DNA from: Thermothielavioides terrestris NRRL 8126
Lineage: Eukaryota > Ascomycota > Sordariomycetes > Sordariales > Chaetomiaceae
Reading direction: 5' to 3'
Assembly: GCF_000226115.1 (NCBI RefSeq)
Contig: NC_016458.1
Span: 5,738,001-5,802,000 of the forward strand
DNA length: 64,000 bases
Shown here piece after piece: positions 56,158 through 64,000 of the stretch. Under the pieces are notes generated by a model that saw nothing but the letters and a program-made list of their open reading frames with translations, was not told where the DNA came from and searched no databases. A program made the translations under genes and the position numbers. Every line of letters begins with the position of its first letter. Positions within the stretch are counted from its first letter, which is position 1.

Positions 56158-57072
56158 ATGGCAGACCTCGGGCTGCCGCAGAACCAGCTCGCGACCCTCC
56201 TGAACGCCCTTGCTTCCATCGACCGCAGGCTCTCCCGCATCGAAGCGGCCCTGCAGATATCCAACTTCCACAGCGCAAACGCAGCGCTACCAAGCTCTGT
56301 CTCGTCCTCTAGCGCCAACGGGGCGCCCGCCAACCGCGCGGCAGCAGTTCAGGCGGGGCCGCTTCTCGCGACAGCCCCGCCAGCGCAACCCCAGGCACCC
56401 CAGCACGCAGTGGTGCGACGCCAACAGCAGCCGCAACAAGCCCCGGTAGTCCCCAGCAGCGTCAACAATGCGCCCGCTCCCACGCCCACGCCCGCCTTCA
56501 CCCCACTGGAGCCGCCACCGGAGGGCTACACCATCTCGTCGCGGGCGCGCATGCAGGAGGAGCTGGACCAGTGGACGCTGCCGCGGGGGTACAGCATGCG
56601 CATCGCGGGCGCCAAAGTGACGGGCAAGCGCAAGGTGCGCTGGGTGTGCTTCCGGGGCGGCGAGGCGCGGCAGCACCGGGCGCCCGTCGACGAGGCCGTG
56701 CTGCTGCGCGCCAAGGCCGAGGGCCGCCGCAAGCCCACGACCGACCGCTCCAGCAAGAAGTGCGGCTGCCTGTTCAAGTTCGAGGCCGTCGAGACCGCCA
56801 AGGACGCCGACGTCTGGGTGCTGCACTACTCCAACGAGGAGCACAAGGCCCACAACCACGGCCCGTCCGACGCGGCGAGCGACCCGCGCGCCCGGAAGCT
56901 GCCGCCCTACGTGCGGGTCGAGGTCGATCAGTGGCTGAGGGACGGGTGGCCGGTGAATAAGATCCAGGAGGAGTTGAGGGCGCGGGGCTTTACGAATGTG
57001 CTGAACACGGACCTGTACAACCGTAAGAGGTCGCTGAGGAAGGGCGGGGTAGAGGGACAGATGCTGGGTTGA
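56158..57072 (+). CDS. FAR1/WRKY-GCM1-type zinc DNA-binding protein
   Basis: Intronless, 304 codons from ATG 56158. A short helix (MADLGLPQNQLATLLNALAS) is followed by a Gln/Pro/Ala-rich linker. The domain at about 145-250 has the FAR1/FLYWCH-like pattern: a conserved strand VRWVCFRGG, then KKCGCLFKFEAV, then WVLHYSNEEHKAHNHG. The cysteines and the closing His-x-His are the probable zinc ligands of the WRKY-GCM1 fold. A C-terminal helical segment (VEVDQWLRDGWPVNKIQEELRARG) resembles the region after the DNA-binding domain in Mutator-type transposases. No DDE catalytic domain follows, so this looks like a stand-alone or domesticated DNA-binding protein, possibly a transcription factor. An in-frame upstream extension exists but is not conserved-looking. 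Confidence 0.78.
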   Translation: MADLGLPQNQLATLLNALASIDRRLSRIEAALQISNFHSANAALPSSVSSSSANGAPANRAAAVQAGPLLATAPPAQPQAPQHAVVRRQQQPQQAPVVPSSVNNAPAPTPTPAFTPLEPPPEGYTISSRARMQEELDQWTLPRGYSMRIAGAKVTGKRKVRWVCFRGGEARQHRAPVDEAVLLRAKAEGRRKPTTDRSSKKCGCLFKFEAVETAKDADVWVLHYSNEEHKAHNHGPSDAASDPRARKLPPYVRVEVDQWLRDGWPVNKIQEELRARGFTNVLNTDLYNRKRSLRKGGVEGQMLG

Positions 57073-57486
57073 GGCTTCTACAAAGCATCGGGAGCCGGAG
57101 CCGGCGTTGGTTTCATGAGGCATGTGATCTTCCGTAGTCTCAACTTGCAACGGGGTTGCAAGCCATCAGATTTGATTTCATCATTCTCCATCCTGAGGAA
57201 GCATTCTCTCTAGATGTTTGTGTATTCACATGCAGTCCATTCCGATAAAGGAAGCATGGTATAGGAGATTAGGGGACCGATGGGAGGGAATTCTTGGGGA
57301 TTCAAACTGCAGTGTCCGTTTGGGAGTGAAAATAGTACCCTCAGTGCTTCACCAACCGTAAATAGAAATTGACCTCAAAAGACGTACCAAGCTGACCGGC
57401 CAGACGCTATTCTAACCACAAACCCAGCGATATCTGAGTACTGAGCCCAGATGACAGCAATAAGCTTACAAGATGGCCGAGGTCCA
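57073..57486. other. Intergenic between convergent genes
   Basis: 414 bp of 3' flank; nothing identified. Confidence 0.5.
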
Positions 57487-60400
57487 TCATCTCCATGACC
57501 GTGCCCTAAACCGCTTGCTCCTGTCTGTGAACTCCCCATCACTGTCCTCCAAAGCACTCATGCGCCTCTTCAAACCGGCAATGCTTTGGCGACCGCTCTG
57601 AGGCCGGGAACTGAGCACTTGGGCTTTCCGAGCTGAAGCTGGAAAAATCATCAGAAACCTCATCTTCGGTTCTCGCAAGCTCAAGTTCACTCACCTGCCC
57701 CAACCCTGCTTCCCCCTCCAACAAGTTCCCCAATCACGAAGCCCCCATAGTGCGTACGCAGTACGTCAGCTAGCCGCTCATCCCGCACAGTCTTACCCAG
57801 CCAGGGGCGGAGCTCCTGCTCCAACTCCGGGTCCCCGAACATCATGATGACTGCAGCAACACATGTCAGCTCAATTCAAAGACATTCGACGATACTCGAG
57901 CCAACTCCGGATACATACGCGTCACATCGTACACCGCTTGCCTCTGCGAGCCCTCTTCTTCAGCGGCAGACACCCACGCCCGCCAGTCTTTGTCGCCCGC
58001 GCGTGGCCTTGCCTGGCGCTCCGCCTTGCGAGGCAAGTAGCTGCGCTTCCGGAGCTCAGCAGGTGTGATTTGCCGTCTGGTGGCCCGGGCGAGTTTGGCG
58101 CAGATGAGGTCGTCTCTGCCGAGGAGTTGAGATAAACTCTCACGCGCACCGTCATTCTTCAGGGCGGCGGTTGCGTCGCCGCCTGTGTAAGGCGCTAGGC
58201 GCTCGAAGAGAGCATCGTCGTTCACGGTCTCGCCTGGGGGAGGAATAGTGTGTTAGTGGGCAAATATGAGAATTTTGAAAAGGAAACGAAGGGTGCTACT
58301 TACGTGAGATGCGGAATATGCGCCCGAGGAGGACAATCTCGTCGTCGTCGATGTCGCTGGCGCGAGACCGCTCTTCGACGATGCGCCCGACTTTAAGAAC
58401 GCTGTAGGACTTGAGCGTTCTCGTCCAGTCGGAGTGTGCTTCTTGAAACTCCGCCGTGGCATCACGGCCTGCGTACTGACGGAGAATTGCTGCACCGCCA
58501 GGGTGAGAGTGGAGGTATCCTGGTTTCCGGGCAGTCAGAGATTCGCATTTGATATGCTGGCAGGTCTGATATGCTTACGTCCAAGATCATACACCTCGCC
58601 GTCGATGGCGCAATACATGCCGATCTCCGGAAAGATGTACCTTCCGAGTTCGCGCAACGTGAACGTTCGCTGCCGCCGAGGGGTGGCTGGAGCCTCCTGT
58701 CTCAGATAGCCGCACCGATATGGGGCCAGACGTGAGAGAAAAACCGGCATATCCACTTCGTCCAGATCTTTTGCTTGAAAATTATTGCCTCTCATCAAGC
58801 CAAGAAGGGCTTGTTTTTCTTCCTCAGAGTCAAAGGAGAAGTCTAGGTCGCCGGTCAGAAACGTGGCCTTGAAAGTAAGGGGTTGACTAACCGGTGATGT
58901 TGTAAACGAAGCTGCCGACGACGCACCACAGCTCGCGCCCATCCTGACCATCGTGCTCTAATACCTCATGTAGGTGTTTCCAAGTCAGCAACTTGCCGAC
59001 CGGTGAGCAGCCCTTAGCTTGGAGGGCCTCCATGAGTTCTAGCGAAACGATGCGGCGGCCGAGCTGTGTCCGCTCAAATGCCTTCTCAAAGTCCAGATCG
59101 GGGCGTTCTCTCAGGATTTCTGGAGTCGTTGAAGCGCGATCAGCAAGTCGCATTCGAAAGATTATTTCTTGCGACAGTCAAAACTCACCGCTGATGTCAA
59201 ACACATCATATTCCCCCTGCTGGTCGAGCAGCAATGCCCAGTTTGTCCCCGCCAGATCGTTTGACATCTTCTCTCCCACTTCCGACACAGTGAAATACCT
59301 TGTTGGCGGTCGACTAAGACGAATTCGAGAGCGGCGTCGGCGTCTGCGTTCTCCCAAAACCTGCGCAACCCTCGCCTGCACAGGCTGGCCGGGAGTGGGC
59401 GGCGGACTGAACTCAAAGTCATCCCCAGAAACCGGGGAGCCGGCCCACGGAGTGATGGTCACCACCTCGCCTTCCGCTTTCCTTGTCACCAACTGGCTGC
59501 TATACTCCGGGAACCGGAACTGCCATTCAAGCCACCGGCTTCGTGGGTCTTGGGGCTCCTCATCGTCTTCAAGCATCTCCTCTTCGAGCTGCTCGTTTTG
59601 CAACGTCTGGTCGAAGAGCAATGCCAGCTGCGCCTGAACCTCCTCACCAAGTGGCGCCGGAAGCGGCATAGTCTGCTCATACGTCTGCTTCAACTTCAAC
59701 GCACGTTCCAGCAGAAACATGCGATTGGTGACCAACGTGTGCTCAACCTCGCCCTCTTCCCCTTCGCGCGCTTCCCCGCTTGGCCCCCCCACCGTCTTCA
59801 AAGGCACTTTGTGTCTGATCATATGCCTCTCCGGCAACATATACACCCTCGACTGCTGCTCATACACCGTCCTCTGCGGCTCGAATCTCCACACCTTCCG
59901 CCCATCTTCCCGCACCTTCTCCATCCACCGCTGGCTAGGAAACCAGACATTCCCGACCAGCCGCGACGGATACTCGTACCCCGTCCCCTGCGGCCGCCGC
60001 GGCAGCGCGGCCTGCATCATGAGCGCCATCACGGCCCAGAACCAGAGCGCGCGCGGCCAGGGCGCGTCGTGCTCCGCGTCGCGCGGGCGCAGCTCCAGGT
60101 AGTAGTACATGCCGGACGCGGCGAGGTGGGCCTCGCGCTCGGCGCGCAGCGGGTCGGCGGCGATCGCCGCCGGGTCGGCCGCCGCGGCGAAGCGCGCGAG
60201 GATCGCCCGCCCCGCCACGTGCGAGTACGGCGTGAGCTGCCACAGCCGGTGCTCGCGCTCGTACCACGGCCGCAGCCGGGCGTAGGCCTGCCGGCGGGCT
60301 TGGAGGGCGGCTAGGGTTTTGGTGATGGCCGGGGCGAGGCCGGGCGCGACGGCGGTGGGGAGGGTCGGGGAGGTGGCTGCGTGGAGGAGGCGGGCGCGGT

Positions 60401-62197
60401 GGCAGCGGGTGTAGAAGCCGCGGTGGACGCGGCGGGCGGAGAAGAGTTTGGGGGCTTCGAAGGCGGCGAGGCCGTATTTTTGGACGACCGTGTTGTAGAA
60501 GGACTCGAGGAGGGTGGATGACGTCCAGGCGCTGGGTAGAGGGGAGGTGGTCGTCGTGTGGCCGAGGGGGACTGTGGGAATGTCGTTGATGGACGGAATC
60601 ATGACGTTGCCTGGCGGTGCAGGCCATTCGGTGGTCGCCATGCCGTACTTGTAGCCGCTCTTTCCTGCCGTTTCGATCTGCGGCGCTTCGTCGAAGTCAC
60701 TGCCGAAGAAGCTCTTGATGCCCGACCTACCGAGCTCGGAGTCCCTGGATGGCGATCAGTTCCATCCTCATTGTCCATCCGTGATACGGCATCGGAACGT
60801 CGCCGAGTTCAAATCCAGAGCAAAAGCGACGACGATTCAGGAGCTTACCATTCTTCGTTGTAATACTATTTCGCGCATGTCAGAAATCTTCAGTTTGAGT
60901 CAAAGGTCACGATGTTTTAAGAGAGGGTAGAACTTACGGGCTCCCACGGTGGGTAGATTTCATCAAGATGTCGGGTAAAATTGATCGCGTGCTGCGAAGG
61001 CAGGGTCAGTCAGCCATGGCTGCCCTGTGAGTTTTTACTCCGTCGAGGAACGGGAAATGCCTTGCCATCAGTTCGTGAAGCATCTGCGGGCGGGCGGGTC
61101 AGTGAACGCTGGATTGATAACTGGAATCATGACAGGATGAAACCCACCGTCATGGCCAGGGACCACCTCGCATGGAATCTTTCGGAGAGTGTCGAAGCCG
61201 GATTTAGCAAGACACGAAGAGGATGCACATGGATGTAGATCGTGAGATACGGGGCCGGTCTGTTTTGAGGGGGTGTGTCTTCCGTCGGCTCTACTCCCCC
61301 GTCCCAGTGACGGAGCGTCCTTCCGTACAGGTCCATCTCGTCTAGGGAGTCGTAGTATTGGTGGCCGTCGTCGACGAACGTCCAGATGAGCTTCCCAGCC
61401 AGCCTGTTTTCGATGTCTCTCAGCGTCTTCTGGCTGTCGTAGTCTCTACCCTTCGCAGGGATCCTCCATGGCTTGTTGTTCGGGCCAACCAGGTTGGGGT
61501 CATCGGTATCCAGCATTGCTTTCGGTGTTTTGGCTTCCATCCATTCCTCCCACTGCTCATACATCATGTGGTTAAGCCAGAGACCGGTGGCCATGTGGCG
61601 CAACCAACGGTTCGTCAGCTCGAGGCACACGCGCAACTCCTTCCAGACCCGGGGGACGTCGACGCTCCAGACATCGGTGGGCAAAATGGGCACGCCGGGA
61701 GGGTTGAACCTGTCGTTGAGGATGGGCACGCGGAAATCGTACCACTTGTCCTTGGTAAAAACGGGATGCCAAGCGTTCTCATCAACTTTGACGCCATATC
61801 CGTGCTCCAAAGCATCCGGCCATGGCGTGCCCCGGCCCCCGTGGCCACCGGGCCAGTCATTGATCAGATACTCGCCCAGGAGACCGATTTCCCAGGTGGT
61901 CAGCCCCGAGTTGGATTCGATTTGGGTTCTCTCGGAAGCAAACAGCTTGTCGAGCTCGTCATCCACGGGCCTGGGAAAGGGACTCATCATGTCGAACTCC
62001 CTGCTGTCCCCAGCGTAATACGTTTCGTGAAGCTCCGGGTACCGGGGCGCGAGTCCTGAGTGGCGGACGGGGTCGTCAGGGCGGTCCAGCAGAGGACGAG
62101 CCCTTCCGCCGTATTTGCGGAGCCATGGGGAGGGCGGCCGCTCGGGACGCTGTTGCAGAGGCGGTTGGGGTGGATTGGGAGGGGGTCGAGTGCTCAT
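57487..62197 (-). CDS. Large cytochrome b5-domain protein, 11 exons
   Basis: Eleven exons on the minus strand: 62197-61148, 61083-61039, 60991-60938, 60865-60849, 60744-59189, 59119-58892, 58842-58579, 58519-58304, 58233-57919, 57850-57695 and 57638-57487. All phases agree, giving 1350 residues. Exon 4 is only 17 nt. The first 900 residues match no domain I know; they are Pro/Arg-rich at the start, then Trp/Tyr-rich and globular (HLDEIYPPWEPYYNEEW). A cytochrome b5 fold lies at about 1040-1130, with heme-ligand candidates His1077 (HSHPGG) and His1100 (FQEAHS). A preceding b5-like half (LWCVVGSFVYNIT-DFSFDSEEEKQ, about 970-1000) lacks HPGG. The tail is basic. It could pass electrons to a partner oxidase or bind sterol/heme, but the partner is unknown. 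Confidence 0.88.
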
Positions 62198-62716
62198 GTT
62201 GGGGTTCAGACTGGTGTCACTCGACTGGAAAATGCTTGAGTGTGGCGGGGACTGTATAGTGACGGAGGAAGGATCGCCAAGTCAGGATCTGGGAGATATC
62301 TCTCAAAACACACTTGGGAGGACAAAGCAGAGCTCAAGTTGCCGAGCGCAGCGAGAATCGGGTCAAGGGATAGACTCTGGTAAGCCCCCCTGAGGGTTTC
62401 TTTGTCGACGTTTCCGGAAATGCAGCCTCAGCCAGGAACAACCCAAAAATGGCAATGCTGGATGCAAGCAGTTCACCAAATGAGCAAACAATGCGCAATT
62501 ACTCAGAGAGGGGGCCCCTCCGAACCACGAACGGGTCATAACTCAAAACTCCGGAGCCAACGTTGTTGATGATTAACTCGCCCTAAAACTCGCAGCAACT
62601 CAAATCTCATCCCGCGGGGCTTCTAAAAAAAACCAGAAATAGTGATTGAAATATTGATGCAACTTGTTATTAGCAAGGCCCTTCCTCGTGTCTGCCAGCA
62701 AGAGTTAACTCTCGAC
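62198..62716. other. Intergenic, no gene recognised
   Basis: About 520 bp between the b5-protein start and the methyltransferase relic; it should hold the b5-protein promoter. Nothing distinctive seen. Confidence 0.45.
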
Positions 62717-63410
62717 TTACGACATGCCCAGCGCGGCGAAGAGCCCGGCGGCGAGGGAGGACATCAAGTCCTGCACAGCAACCTGCTGGTACATGCCGAC
62801 GACGCGCACCGTCTTGTCGACGGCCCAAGGGCCAATAAGCACCTTCTTCACGATGCACTGGGATGTTCTCAAATCCAGCATCTCGTAACAGGGGCTCCAT
62901 GCCTTTGGGAGCCGTGACGTTCATGCCAATCTGCGAAAAGGCCTGGCGCGCGACCTCGTACAGATGCTTCACGGAGTCGTCCTCGAGCATTGTGCCGTCG
63001 TCACAAAGCACTTCGCCGCATCGCCTAGACGCCTGCAGTGCCGCGATTAACGCATATCACGTCCCCGTGTTGTCAGTACCCTTTGCGAAGCGGGATGAGG
63101 CCCCACGGGTTGGCTGGCCAGGTCGACGCACCTGTGCCTGTGCGCGTAGATGCTCGACGTCACACTCGTCGACCCGGTCGGCGACGCCGTCTTGTAGCCG
63201 TCGGTCACCGGGAACTCGTCATCGTCGTGTTCGTCGCGGGGCCTGGCTGGGACGATGTCCGGATCCTCCTGCGGCGGCGAGTGGTGATCGTCGCCGGGTG
63301 CCGGGCCGGGGCCCGGCTTTCGGAGTGGGGCTAGCCGGAGTAGTGGAGCTGGCTCCGGGCGCCGGAGTGGGGCCGGAGTTGCGGTGAGATACCCTTGCGG
63401 TGGGCTCCAT
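62717..63410 (-). pseudogene. LaeA/UMTA-like methyltransferase, gutted
   Basis: From ATG 63410 the minus strand gives the Pro/Ser-rich start usual in UMTA-type proteins, then in a second frame (from about 63290) DEFPVTDGYKTASPTGSTSV followed by TSSIYAH, the conserved N-terminal signature. The next recognisable part, from about 63020, is the C-terminal end: GEVLCDDGTMLEDDSVKHLY, RQAFSQIGMNVTAPKGMEPLLR, and after another shift near 62857-62866, VKKVLIGPWAVDKTVRVVGM up to a stop at 62717-62719. The whole SAM-binding domain (about 150 residues) is missing between 63130 and 63020. LaeA-type proteins influence secondary-metabolite expression. With two frameshifts and no cofactor site, this copy cannot act as a methyltransferase. 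Confidence 0.75.
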
Positions 63411-64000
63411 CGTGGCGCTAGGATCGGCCGTGGGCAAATTCCACAGGTCCGGATCCAAAAGATTGGGGGTCAGTATTGTTCGCATTGTGCAGCTTGTTTG
63501 TGCCTCGCCGGGGACATTGCAGGGCGGGAATTCAGACGGTCCCGGGAGCAAGATTTCTCCTTGGGCCTTGTGCAGCAAGAGATTATGATTAAGCACCTGA
63601 ATGGAAGGACTTGAAACTTACACGGGAATGGCTAAGCGACTTCAGCCTCCCGCCGCCACGCCCACGGCACCACCACCACGTGACGACAAAGATCATGCGG
63701 GGCCTGATACTGGTTGAGGCGTTGCATTGTGGACGATTCAAGCATGTGTGGGAAAGAACCTAAGGTACCTAATTACTTCATGATCGCACAACTTTGATCA
63801 AACCGTTTCTCCGCCGGGGCGAGACCAAGTTTGAATTAACGCAGTGATGCCAGTGCCTCTCCATAAGCATATTCGATGTTAGCACGAGAACAAGCCTGGT
63901 CAAAGCGGGGACGTCGGGTCATCAACTTAGTAGGTCTACCTAGTGAGGAAGTTGCCGCTTATTTCCCTTCGTAGGCGCCTGGCAGTTCACGGGGCTTTTG
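63411..64000. other. Right edge, no gene recognised
   Basis: About 590 bp. The frame ahead of the methyltransferase relic stays open to 63596 and may be its former upstream part; the rest shows nothing that I can support. Confidence 0.4.

Noticed and set aside
58868..58891. 24-bp intron (GTTAGT..TTCAAG) in the cytochrome b5 gene
   Set aside because: Below any usual intron length. The acceptor 25 bp further on gives a 49-bp intron with a CTGAC branch site and correct phase.
60800..60830. GAGTTCAAATCC resembling a tRNA T-arm
   Set aside because: It lies in an intron of the cytochrome b5 gene, and no acceptor or anticodon stem pairs around it.

Overview
The window is nuclear DNA of a filamentous ascomycete. 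Short introns (about 47-135 bp) with GT..AG ends and CTRAC-like branch points, GC-rich third codon positions, a long AT-rich block that looks like repeat-induced point mutation (RIP), and the gene families present all fit Sordariomycetes, probably Sordariales/Chaetomiaceae. The taxonomic call is inference. There is no operon structure, no CRISPR and no recognisable tRNA or rRNA gene.

Layout. 1-5460 is an AT-rich, gene-free block: two tandem arrays (20-bp, then 40-bp period), then decayed transposon sequence in which an integrase core on + and a heptad-repeat coding relic on - can still be read through many stops. From about 5.5 kb the sequence becomes ordinary GC-rich euchromatin. A 366-bp TTAA-flanked miniature transposon lies at 6.5 kb, and a second copy of the same length lies inverted at 36.25 kb.

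The section 7.6-45 kb is mainly housekeeping: NAF1 (-) divergent from ALG9 (+); an F-box protein (-) divergent from EXO5 (+); cytosolic prolyl-tRNA synthetase (-) divergent from CCT1/TCP1 (+) over a promoter with three TGASTCA sites; a LYC1-like acetyltransferase; a broken isoleucyl-tRNA synthetase gene; an AFG1-type ATPase; an M28 aminopeptidase (-); a phospholipase-D-like protein; a GPI-type cupredoxin (-); a 609-bp TA-flanked inverted-repeat element; a coiled-coil orphan; and ESF1 (-). These serve ribosome biogenesis (NAF1, ESF1), translation (aminoacyl-tRNA synthetases), glycosylation (ALG9), folding (CCT1) and mitochondrial upkeep (EXO5, AFG1).

The right third (47-64 kb) is accessory and damaged. 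It holds an oligopeptide transporter broken by frameshifts and by an insertion carrying telomere-like repeats and 57 T; an NB-ARC/TPR (NLR-like) gene with one frameshift; a CorA transporter remnant; an intact class I methyltransferase; a FAR1/WRKY-GCM1-type DNA-binding protein; an 11-exon cytochrome b5-domain protein of about 1350 residues; and a gutted LaeA/UMTA-like methyltransferase pseudogene.

Exon coordinates were derived by hand from splice motifs and reading phase. Protein family calls rest on motif recognition without database searches.
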